Assembly (NCBI GenBank): GCA_015847255.1
Contig: JADLZK010012353.1
Coordinates: 434,001 to 498,000, forward strand
Direction of reading: 5' to 3'
From: Hyparrhenia diplandra
Lineage: Eukaryota > Streptophyta > Magnoliopsida > Poales > Poaceae
Length of the DNA: 64,000 nucleotides
Part shown: one piece after another, positions 21,801-31,553 of the stretch
Position numbering within the stretch: the first letter of the stretch is position 1
Layout: each line of letters starts with the position of its first letter
Translations under genes and position numbers: made by a program
The notes under the pieces: model-generated
What the model saw: the letters and a program-made list of their open reading frames with translations, nothing else
Told to the model about the DNA's origin: nothing
Database searches by the model: none

Positions 21801-22368
21801 TCCACCTGGCCATCGACAGTCTCCGCAACCCCTTCGCCCGCGCCACCTCGGCCGCCGCGGCGTCCCCGAGCTCGACGCCCCCATTGGAGAGGTCGAGGTC
21901 ATCGAGGTCCGGACACGACGCGACGAGAGCCGCCACACCCGACGCGCCGAACCCGCGGGAAAGGGACAGGTCGACGGCGCGGAGGGCGGTCGAGGAGGTG
22001 GAGACGGCGAGGGCGGAGGCGGGGACGCGCGCGCAGAGGGAGAGGTCGAGGCGTGTGGCGGAAGGGTAACGTGATAGCGCGGCGGGAACGAGGTCGGCGC
22101 GGAGTGGGCGGATGATGCGGCGGTGACGGGACTCGGCGGCGTGGCAGGCGCGGGAGGCTAGGGAGAAGGACTTGAGCGCCCGTGGGTCGGACTCGGCCAC
22201 GCGGTCAAGGATCAGGAAGAGGAGCTCCTCCGCCAGCGAGTCGAGCGGCGGCGGTGACGACGCGGCGGCGGGGGATGGGGATGGGGAGAAGGGAGAGGGG
22301 AGGTTGAGGCGGCGGCGCTTCGCGTGCTTCTGCTGCTGCTGCTGGTGGTGGGATGCCGTCGCGGCCAT
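18892..22368 (-). CDS. F-box/LRR-repeat protein (FBL3-like), one-base frameshift in exon 4
   Basis: Likely substrate receptor of an SCF ubiquitin ligase, similar to Arabidopsis F-box/LRR-repeat protein 3. Eight exons are seen: 22368-21643, 21159-21031, 20780-20676, 20584-20190, 20113-19984, 19907-19613, 19520-19269 and 18951-18892, all with GT-AG sites and compatible phases. The ATG at 22368 begins MAATASHH; the longer upstream frame has no reason to be used. The F-box (SLAEELLFLILDRVAE, residues about 35-80) is followed by about 20 cysteine-containing LRRs. The C-terminus ends SQDVLVR, as I recall for this family. Exons sum to 2,092 nt; one extra base in a G run at 20435-20437 shifts frame in exon 4, and without it the product is about 696 residues. 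It may be a sequence error or a recent null allele. Confidence 0.88.
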
Positions 22369-25226
22369 GAGGGAGGAGTTGGTTGGTCTTGGTGAAGCTT
22401 GTCGATCTGCGGCGGATGGAGGCAAGAATTCTTGGTTGCAAGAAATGGAGGCCGGCCGTCGATGGAAGATGTGAGATGGGCAACAAGGAGAAGAAGGAGA
22501 CCGACGCGGGGACTGACGGAGAGGAGATGACGAGAGTACCCCTGGAGCGTGTGGACCTGGTGGAGTACACAGGCAGTGACGATATTTCCGTATTTACCCC
22601 TGGGATTCTGATGAGGAGAGTCAGCGTCAGAGGGTAGGAGGGTAATTTTGTCGGCGTATTGGACAGGAAGTACGGTACGGCGAGTGTACTCGTCGAGGGG
22701 TAGAATGGGAAAAGAAAAAATTGGGGAAGTGAGGCAGGTGGGGAGGGGTGGATGTGGGGAGGACAGCAAAGGACTGCAGATCGTACAGCCTGGTGGTAAG
22801 GACGAGTACGTAACGGGAAAGATAAGCGGACGGGAGAGTTGGTCTACACCTGACACTGACGTGTGGGTCCGGGACCACCACTTTGGTTGCCGTCTCGTGA
22901 GGGTGGGTGGACGTGAGGCGAGGAGGAGTAGTTGAGGACTGGTCCCGTGCTTCCTGGGGACGGCTGGCTTTGTTTTTTCCCGTCCCGTTCCGTTCCGTTC
23001 CATGGGGGTAGGGTACGCATTCCCTTCCGTCATTGTGTGGGCCCCGCCGTGCACGTTCAACTTTTTTTTTTGAGAATCACGTTGAACTTTTTTATGCGTT
23101 GTACGGATACCATTAGCGCCCGCCCACGATTAGTTAAAAACCAGGGAATTATTACAAGGCACATGGACAGGTGCAGATAGCCGTCGATTTTAACCGTTCT
23201 AGAACATGCCATGAGGAGGAGATAAAAAGATAATAATTATTGGATTAAAAAAACTAGATAATTACATGCAACCCAACAATAGACTTTATTTATTTATTAA
23301 TTCAATCGACGGCAAAACCATAATTTTGTCCCACCATTAGGCAAGCAAGTGCTATCGTGCTGACGTCCGATCATCTCTAGGATTTGGTGGTAGCAAGTTC
23401 ATCGGTCTATGCCATTATGTTTGGACAAGATTTGGGGACAAAGGTTAGGGATTGGAGTTTACAGAGGAGGTGCGACGAGGATTGAGAAAATAGAGGATCC
23501 TCACTATCAATAGGAGCTTTGATGCTGCCGGGCAGTGTTGGCCGGTAGACGTCGAGAAGGAGGAGGATGAGAACAATAGATGGTTCGTTTTATTTTGTTT
23601 TATTAATTGGTTGATACATACATTCTATTGGGCTTTCTTAGGGTATGCCAGACCATAATATATGATTTCTTCTTCTATTAGTAATACAACGATGTGTTCT
23701 ATAATTATGCTAAGTGTTTTGTACAATACTAACAATTTTAAAACCATAAATAAATGGACTATAACCCTTGTAAAACTATGTTCATGTAGTTCTAGCTATA
23801 AAAAATGGTTGTTTCGTTTGTATGTTGTAAAAGTAAGCTTCGATAGATTATCTACAGCAAATATTATCTATATATGTTGGAACTAGACTTTGAAATAAAT
23901 GAGTTTATATAATGTCTTCAAGGAACAAAAATGTAAGCGTATCAATTTGTAAAAATCGATATATGCCAATATATACTCATAAATATAAGGACATAACTAA
24001 TTGCCCAAGATGTGGACAGAGGAAAAGAATATTAGGTATTTGTCAATTGGGAAACCTAACTAGAGATGATTCCACTTCCAAAAAAGGAGATGGGCTTATG
24101 TGGCCTATGGTCCATTATTCTCTAGGTTGAGCATCTACCAAATAACAATGTTTTCTCATGTGCATACCTAATTACCTAAATTATATCGCTTTATTTATCC
24201 TTTCTTTCATTATGGATTTACTTATTGTTTTGCAATGAGGATTGTAAGTGCCCCCACTACACTATGTGTTTTGGCATAAAGTGTACAGAGGCCATAAGTC
24301 TCAAGTCTTATATATATAATATATGGGTCCAATGGGACCTTGTTAATGGCTGCTTTGCTTTGTAGGATTGGTATGACCCAATAGTGTTTTGGGATCGACT
24401 AGCTTAGTTTATTTATTCCTCCTAATTGGTTAGGTACACACCATTCTGAGGTTGAGACTCTGGAGAAAAAAAATAATAAAAAAAAGAATATGAAAATGAC
24501 GTTTGGTGGTGCGGGTGCCGTACCTAAAAAGGACAAACTAGGCTGTCCTGGCCGGTACTAGTACTCACGTACTCAGTACTCACCTCACCCTGATAAGCAC
24601 TTTGCTGTATCTGTAACTTCCTGGGGAGGCTCTATCTGCTATCTCCATCTGGGGAATAATCTCTGGTGTATAGCCGGCCTATCACAATCAGACACCTGCA
24701 GCTGGTTTGTTTGTGTCTGAGCTGCCAATTATTTTAGTCTCCCCTACTACAAATAATTTAGTTTTACAAAGATTAATAATTTTGAATTTAATTTAGTTTT
24801 AAAATTGAGAAAATTTTAGTAATTTTTGTAATAATTTGGTTTTTATAATTATTTTATATCTATCATCTTTACCTTTTTGTCTTATGTCTTTTTTTATTTA
24901 TGCGTGGTCTTTTTTATACTTTTTTCATATGAATTTTAAATCTATAAATTCTACCCTGGTAAATTTTAGGACTAAAGACTATGTTGTTATTGTTGGTTTT
25001 ATATTTATTTGTGGCGCTACGTAATGGATGTATACATTTAATCTAAACTATAAGTTCAAGATTTATGAAACTAAAGATACCTAGTGGAGTATCTCTTAAT
25101 TAAGAAAGAGCTAGATCACTGCTCACATAATCTCCGCCGGTTCCTTGCGTGCATCTTTACTTTTGAGTTGGCTCCAATCCTCTGTCAGTCACGATAAATT
25201 AATAAATGAAAAATAAAAGGGAGAGG
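22369..25226. other. Intergenic region upstream of the F-box gene
   Basis: 22369-23000 is GC-rich and should hold the 5' UTR and promoter of the F-box gene. 23090-24500 is AT-rich and I see no genes. 24512-24735 and 25090-25226 match modules of the repeat array at 31560-38600. 24750-25020 is very AT-rich without recognisable features. Confidence 0.45.
24512..24735 (+). repeat. Outlying copy of the non-coding array module (alpha type)
   Basis: It shares GTGCCGTACCTAAAAAGGACA, CTCACCTCACCCTGATAAGC and a later GGTTTGT...TGAG block with 33370-33590 and 37232-37450. No ORF is visible. Confidence 0.65.
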
Positions 25227-25428
25227 CGTACGATCGAAGCTGTCATGCATGAACGGCAAAAAACAATGTGGTTGGCTGTGCAAACATGAGATTGGACCGG
25301 GTTTGTTGGTGGGGATGACAAGATTTGGCCTTGGTTGACTTGGAATTTCGTTCAGAAGAATTGACCAACCAAATGATGATGCGTGGGTGCCGTACGGACG
25401 TGCTAAGTTGACTTATCATGAGAGATAG
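25227..25428 (+). repeat. Left copy of a 202-bp duplication flanking the retrotransposon
   Basis: This segment directly abuts the left LTR and recurs at 31351-31553 with one substitution and one A-run length difference. It is also a diverged member of the array module (gamma type). Confidence 0.92.
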
Positions 25429-25739
25429 TGTAAACAACAGGCGAGGATTAGAGAAGGGGATTAGGGATTTGGAAGAACAGCTAGCAACGGGAAAGGGAAA
25501 AGTAGGAACGATGAATGATTAGATTCGAGTTTGAATTGTTTGGTTACAAATTTGATACCCTCTCTCTCAGCTTCCTTTCTCTATTTATACGTTACAAGGC
25601 ACTCTGTCTGTTATCGTGCACGCAGGCACCGGCTTACAGCCATTCTTCTCCAGACACCTTCTTACTGGGCTTCTTTACTCTTGTGCTGACTCGGGGGCCT
25701 TGGGCTTGTTTGTCTGGGCCGGAAGGAGAGCTGCTAACA
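25429..25739 (-). repeat. 3' LTR of the gypsy element
   Basis: 311 bp. On the element strand it begins TGTTAGCAG and ends TTTACA (TG...CA). A purine-rich GACCCGGGGAT tract just inside is the likely polypurine primer. Confidence 0.92.
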
Positions 25740-28700
25740 ATCCCCGGGTCTTGAGGACCTGCTTGACCCCAAGCAGGAGCAAACGGGAAGCGCTGGCGCA
25801 GTGGAATCATATCTTCCCATGTAGCCAACGATGCCGGCCAATTAGACCAGCGGATCAACACTTGAGCAACCGGACCCGTAGCAGAATGATGAACACGGCG
25901 CTGCAAGACTTCCTCTGGAACACGAGGTAGATCAGTGTGAGAAGGGAGGTCTGGTGATACCTGTGTTGTTGGAGAGACAACGCCCTTGAGCTGAGACACA
26001 TGAAAGACTGGATGTATAGAGCTGTCTTCAGGAAGTTGAAGCTTGTATGCCACCGCACCGATGCGAGCCAGAATGGTGAAAGGCCCGAAAAACTTGAAAG
26101 CCAGCTTTTGATTAGCGCGAGGAGCGACGGACTGCTGGACATAAGGCTGCAACTTGACAAATACGGAATCGCCCACTTTGAACTGCCTTTCAGTCCGATT
26201 TTTGTCAGCCTGCCTCTTCATACGTTCCTTGGAGCGATGTAAATGTTGGCGAATGAGCTCATTCATGGATTGACGCTGTTGTAACCATGCTGAAACCTCA
26301 GGTGGACTGATATCCTCGAACACATCAATGCCAAAATGGCGAGGAGAGTGACCATATAAAGCTTCGAAAGGAGAATACCCAATGGACGAGTGAGCAGTTG
26401 TATTATACCAGAATTCAGCAGGACCCAACCATGCTGACCATTTGCTTGGACAGGCATTAACAAAGCAACGTAGAAAAGTCTCCATGGACTGATTCAGTCT
26501 TTCAGTTTGGCCGTCTGTCTCTCGGATGATAGCTAGAACTGAGATGTAAGTCCACCTTGGCTGCATCAAATAAGCCTTGCCAAAATGTGCTTGTAAAGAT
26601 TCCGTCTCGATCCGAAATGATGACAGTAGGAAGCCCATGCAACCGATAAACATGATTGAAGAAGGCCTTGGCCACAGTAAAAAGCAAAGTGTATGGGTGT
26701 AGTAATGGAATAAAATGAGCATACTTGGTAAATGAATCGATGACCACCAATATACTTGTGTCAAGATGACCGGGCCGGGTAAACCCTCCACAAAATCCAA
26801 GGAAACTGTATGCCAAGCATGTGTGGGAACAGGAAGGGGCTGAAGCAAACCTGGTAGTCGACTACGATCAGGCTTGGCCTGCTGACAAGTCAGACAGGAT
26901 TGAACATATTGCTTAGTAGCCAGTTTCATGCCCTTCCAATTGAAAATTTGCTTCAGTCTAGTGTAAGTAGCAGGAAATCCAGAGTGACCCCCAAGAGGTG
27001 AACAATGTACTGCATGCAAAACTCTCTGTTGCAGAGGTTGATTATCACCAATCCAGATACATTTACCTTTCCTGAGTACTCCTTGTTTCAGGGTGAAACC
27101 AGGGGACACAAAGATCCCAGACCGATGGATAACTGAGCAATCATAGTAAGGCAGTGTGGATCCATAGAATACCCATCAACTAACTCCTGTATCCATGTTG
27201 GTGTGATAACTGACATAGCAGCACAAGTATCATCATGAGTATTTTTCCTTGAGAGAGCATCAGCAGCTCCATTAGCAGTGCCAGCCTTGTACACTATCTT
27301 AAATTGTAACCCCACCAATTTGGAGTACAACTTTTGTTGCCATGGAGTATGTAAACGCTGACTAGTTAGCTGAACCAAACTTTGCTGATCAGTGAATATG
27401 GTAAACTCAGCATTTTGGAGATAGGACCTCCACTGCTGCACTGCCATGATAACAGCCATGTACTCTTTTTCATATGTGCTCAATCCACTAGATCTGGGCC
27501 CTAATGCTTTACTCAAATATGCAAGAGGATGACCTTCACGCATCGAACCTGCTCCAATCCCAGTCCCACTAGCATCTGTTTCAATAATGAAAGGCTTGGC
27601 AAAGTCCGGTACTTGCCAAAACGGAGCTGAGCTAAGGGCTTGTTTTAGGGCGAAAAGGAAGCCTCATGTGTTGATGTCCAGGTGAAGCACACATTCTTCC
27701 TTAATAATTCAGTCAAAGGTTTTGCAATGACCCCAAAGTTCCTAACAAACTTTCTATAGTACCCAGCCAAGCCAAGAAAACCCCTCAAGTCTCTCACAGA
27801 ATGTGGAGTTGGCCAATTAAGAACTGCAGTTATCTTAGTAGGATCAGTAGAAACTCCTGTGCCAGAGATAACATGACCCAAATAAGCAACACTCTGCTGG
27901 GCAAAAGCACACTTGCTCAACTTGATTTTCCAGTTATGAAGTCTGAGTTGAGCAAACACCTGCTGCAAGTGCATAATATGTTCTTCATATGTCCTGCTTT
28001 GTATATGAGTATATCATCAAAAAACACTAGCAAGAACTTTTCGAGGAATGGAGCAAGTGTTGAGTTCATAGCATCTTGAAATGTCCCGGGTGCCCCAGTT
28101 AGACCAAAGGGCATGACCCTAAACTCATAATGCCCAAAATGAGTCCTAAAAAGCGATTTTGAATTCCTCCCCAAGGCTGCATAAGAATTTGATGGAAACC
28201 AGATCGAGATCTAATTTAGTGAACCAAGCAAGCTCCACTCAATTCATCTAACAAATTCGTCTATTATTGGCACGAGGATATTTACCCTTGACGGTGATGT
28301 CATTCATTTGTCTCGTAGTCTATGCGAGAACCTCCATGTATTATCCTTTTTCTTGACCAATAGTACAGAAGAAGAGAAAGGACTGCTGCTTTTCTGAATG
28401 ATTCCTGAATCCAACATTTCCTTGACCTGTTTCTCCACCTCATCCTTTACTGCTAGGGAGAATCTATATGGCCTAGTATAAACCGGTGTAGCACCTGGAA
28501 CTAAAGGAATAGAGTGTTCACAACCTCTTACTGGTGGCAACCCCGTAGGGGGAAGCAAATAGATCTTCATACTCATGTCGGTTGTTGGACCTCTGCAGGG
28601 AAGGGGAGTCAGTAAGAGGAAGCACCGCAGCCTTCTTCGAGACAACACTTGCAAACGCGCACGAAGATAATACGGCGAGAATACCCAGCAACCGAATGAC

Positions 28701-29228
28701 AGATCCCTGATAAGCAATTTCCAACCATTTCTGACCCCAATGTATGTTCATGGGACTGTGGGCCTCTAACCAATCATTACCCAATATCATATCATACTGT
28801 GTCAATGGAATGAGCTTGACATCAGTAGTAAAATCTCTGCCCTGTATGGACCATTGGGCACTTGGGATGTGAGTAGTGCAGGGTATGATTTCATCATTAG
28901 CCACCTTAACTGAAATAGGAACAGGCAAGCAAGCGAGGCCTGTTATCACCCGCATCCACCGAGGTACTAAGAAATGTGTTAGTGCTCCCGAGAATCCAAC
29001 AAAATTTTGATGTACTTGTTCCCCAAACTTCCCCCGTAAAACACATGGTCTTGTGGACCGATGAGAACCTTGTTGTGCATCGAAGATAGAGCCATGAATA
29101 AAGGGGCATACTCTTGGTGTAATGGTTCGGATCTTCGGGAGGAGGTTCCTCTCGGTGGAAACAGCTCCAAAACTTCTTCCATTACATGGAGCTGAACAGC
29201 AGCTGGGCAACGGTGCTCTCGGGACCAT
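25740..29228 (-). pseudogene. pol: Retrotransposon pol (protease, RT, RNase H, integrase, chromodomain), frameshifted
   Basis: On the minus strand: a protease active-site DSGS context near 28990 (shifted there by one base), RT from about 28520 with a LVKKKD block at 28330 and an FFDDILIY motif (the YVDD-box equivalent) near 28030, then RGFLGLAGYYRKF near 27770. RNase H follows (27600-27240) with TDASG context and AADALSRK. Integrase (27100-26250) has an H..C..C zinc finger (CLTCQQAK), the catalytic SLDFVEGLP and IISDRDG motifs, and QTERLNQ. The last part (about 25960-25770) has a RWSNWP...TWED chromodomain-like motif. Frame changes occur near 28990, 28320-28180, 27645, 27100, 26785 and 26520, so the copy is not autonomous. 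Confidence 0.88.
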
Positions 29229-30202
29229 TTGTCACCACATTTCATACAAAGGCCCCCAGGCGCGACGAGAAGAACGCAGAGCATTCCAACGGTCCTCCAT
29301 CGACGCCCACGGCCGCCATCCGCCACTGGCCTAGCTGGTGGAGGTGGAACACCAGGACTGGGTGGGGGTGGTGGAAGCGGCATTGCTCTAGGCTGGTAAG
29401 GCCGAGCAGGTGCGGCAGGATCCCAACGCCGTACCTCCTTGTGCTTGACCGAATCCGCTACGTCCTCCTGCATTTTGGCCAGAAGAACAGCAGTATCCAG
29501 AGTTTTGGGGCGATGTAAAATAACTGCTGCTTTAATGTGATCCTTAAGACCATCTACATAGCGCATGGCATAGGCTAAGTGATCAGCTGGCTCATAAGAG
29601 GAGAGTTCATCTATGATCGCTGTGAATTGATCAGTGTACTTAGAGATAGAATTGGTTTGGCGAATCTGGAAGTACTGACGCAACAACAGTTCATGCTGAT
29701 CCTGACCAAATCTCTCGAGGACCAAATGCTGAAATGTAGCCCAACAGCCTGACTTCAATTGACTGGCTACAGATGGGTACCAACGTTTGGCTGAGTCAGT
29801 AAGATGCATCTTAGCCACCCTCACCCACATGTGTGGCTCAGTACCATACATCTCAAAGTAATCCAGACACTGGCTTAACCAGAACTTAGGTTGGGAACCA
29901 TCAAACTTGGGAAAATCGAATTTAGGAAGCTTATGATTGGGTGTACTGTGGTTGTATTGGTGGTGGGTTTGGTGGATTTGGTGGTTCGTGGGATTGAATT
30001 GGTGAATATTTGGCGGTGGTATGGGATGAATTTGGTGGAATTGGTTGGTCAATTTGGGTAATGGTGGTGGTGGAATCGGTGGCTTGTGAAGACAAACAGA
30101 ATCAGACATCGGCTGAAAAGATGAACTAGGAGAAGCGGTGAGAGGATTTGGCATACCCGTGACCAGGGGAATGAATCGGGGTTGAAACAACCCCAAATCC
30201 AC
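28979..30202 (-). CDS. gag: Retrotransposon gag polyprotein region
   Basis: An open frame of 407 residues on the minus strand. It has a Pro-rich N-terminus with His/Asn/Pro repeats, a retrotransposon-type gag domain (FDFPKFDGSQPKFWLSQC at about residues 95-115, through AKRWYPS and ...FTAIIDELSSYEP), and a zinc knuckle LCMKCGDKWSREHRC (CX2CX4-5HX1C type, residues about 320-335). Gag builds the virus-like particle and binds element RNA. The frame ends within the start of the protease (ILLDS), where a one-base insertion stops it. The true N-terminus may lie upstream in the 30203-30609 frame, which is also coding-like. Confidence 0.8.
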   Translation of the reverse strand: MDLGLFQPRFIPLVTGMPNPLTASPSSSFQPMSDSVCLHKPPIPPPPLPKLTNQFHQIHPIPPPNIHQFNPTNHQIHQTHHQYNHSTPNHKLPKFDFPKFDGSQPKFWLSQCLDYFEMYGTEPHMWVRVAKMHLTDSAKRWYPSVASQLKSGCWATFQHLVLERFGQDQHELLLRQYFQIRQTNSISKYTDQFTAIIDELSSYEPADHLAYAMRYVDGLKDHIKAAVILHRPKTLDTAVLLAKMQEDVADSVKHKEVRRWDPAAPARPYQPRAMPLPPPPPSPGVPPPPARPVADGGRGRRWRTVGMLCVLLVAPGGLCMKCGDKWSREHRCPAAVQLHVMEEVLELFPPRGTSSRRSEPLHQEYAPLFMALSSMHNKVLIGPQDHVFYGGSLGNKYIKILLDSREH

Positions 30203-31008
30203 TCTCCCGGTGGATCGTTGTCGACGCCGTGCCCCTTGGGCGAATTGAGTTTGGACCCGGCGGTCTCGATCTCGGCTTCCATGGGTGCGGAGGCGAAGAC
30301 GCCCTCAGGTTGTTGGGGCTGTTCCAACACCGCGCGCTCCCAGTGACGCCGATAGCTTGTTCACTTCGAGCTTGGTCTTCGTCAGGTCGGCGCGGACGAT
30401 GTCGACGAGGCTGTCGACGCGCGGCTTCCACGCCTCCATGTCCTCTGCTGACTTCTCGAGCTTGCCGAGCCGCCACCTTGGCTCGGGTCCGGATCCCGGA
30501 TACGCCGATGGCCTTGGCGTGCTCGTGAGCGGGCGTCCCACTTGGCGCCGTGCTCGCGAACCGCCGAGATCTCATCGACGATGAACTTGGACTGATTCAT
30601 CATCCCCAAGCGTCGCCGCCGACGGGTGAAGTGGTCGTGGGGAAGCGGATCTGGTGGCTCAGTTGCGTCGGAATCCCTCCAATCACGGGACGGTGGATGG
30701 AATTACGGCGATTCCCGCACCCAGCGATGAACTGAATGGAGGAGTCGAGCCAACCAGAGCCGTTTGCCCACACAATCGAGTGAAGCTGCGTGCTCGAAGA
30801 GATCGAAGAGGGAAACCGAGAAGGACGAACTCTCTGATCACGGAGCGGTGGATGGAATTAGGGCGAATTCTCACCACAGCGATGAACTGCAATGAAAACT
30901 CAAGCCGACCAGAGCCTTGTGCTCGCACAATCGAGTAGTGGACGAACTCGAAGAGATCGAAGAGAGTGAATTGTTGAGGCCGGAAGGATCGGTGTCTTTG
31001 ATACCAAT
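30203..31008 (-). other. 5' untranslated/early gag region of the gypsy element
   Basis: Between the primer site and gag. GC-rich coding-like frames at 30300-30600 encode charged helical sequence and may be the displaced gag N-terminus. 30650-30960 contains two imperfect copies of an ATCACGG...GGTGGATGGAATT block (about 30690 and 30838). Confidence 0.5.
30990..31008 (-). other. Primer-binding site
   Basis: Just inside the 5' LTR the minus strand reads ATTGGTATCAAAGACACC. TGGTATCA is the start of the initiator tRNA-Met complement used by many Ty3/gypsy and Copia elements. Confidence 0.8.
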
Positions 31009-31318
31009 TGTAAACAACAGGCGAGGATTAGAGAAGGGATTAGGGATTTGGAAGAACAGCTAGCAACGGAAAGGGGAAAAGTAGGAACGATGAATGATTA
31101 GATTCGAGTTTGAATTGTTTGGTTACAAATTTGATACCCTCTCTCTCAGCTTCCTTTCTCTATTTATACGTTACAAGGCACTCTGCCTGTTATCGTGCAC
31201 GCAGGCACCGGCTTACAGCCATTCTTCTCCAGACACCTTCTTACTGGGCTTCTTTACTCTTGTGCTGACTCGGGGGCCTTGGGCTTGTTTGTCTGGGCCG
31301 GAAGGAGAGCTGCTAACA
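31009..31318 (-). repeat. 5' LTR of the gypsy element
   Basis: 310 bp, nearly identical to 25429-25739. The minus strand is the coding orientation. Confidence 0.92.
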
Positions 31319-31350
31319 GTGTGGTTGGGCCTTGGACTCGGGGGCTTGTA

Positions 31351-31553
31351 CGTACGATCGAAGCCGTCATGCATGAACGGCAAAAAAACAATGTGGTTGG
31401 CTGTGCAAACATGAGATTGGACCGGGTTTGTTGGTGGGGATGACAAGATTTGGCCTTGGTTGACTTGGAATTTCGTTCAGAAGAATTGACCAACCAAATG
31501 ATGATGCGTGGGTGCCGTACGGACGTGCTAAGTTGACTTATCATGAGAGATAG
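31351..31553 (+). repeat. Right copy of the 202-bp duplication
   Basis: Matches 25227-25428 at about 99%. It is separated from the LTR by a 32-bp filler (31319-31350). The filler contains scrambled LTR-like words such as ACTCGGGGGC. Confidence 0.92.

Larger units (their letters stand above)
25429..31318 (-). mobile_element. Ty3/gypsy LTR retrotransposon (chromovirus type), degraded coding
   Basis: Order on the minus strand is LTR, tRNA-Met-type primer site, gag with zinc knuckle, protease, reverse transcriptase, RNase H, integrase, a chromodomain-like C-terminus, polypurine-like tract and LTR. This order is diagnostic of Ty3/gypsy. Short LTRs (310 bp) and total length of 5.9 kb fit the Reina-like group, but this is inference. 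LTRs differ by one substitution and three G-run length changes, implying a recent insertion. The usual 5-bp target duplication is absent: the left flank ends GATAG and the right begins GTGTG. A 202-bp flanking duplication is found instead. Confidence 0.93.

Noticed and set aside
21514..22474. Long plus-strand frames opposite F-box exon 1
   Set aside because: Antisense shadows of the GC-rich first exon. The minus strand has the F-box, LRRs and correct splice sites.
30229..30584. Plus-strand frames in the retroelement
   Set aside because: Antisense shadows of the gag/leader region of the minus-strand element.
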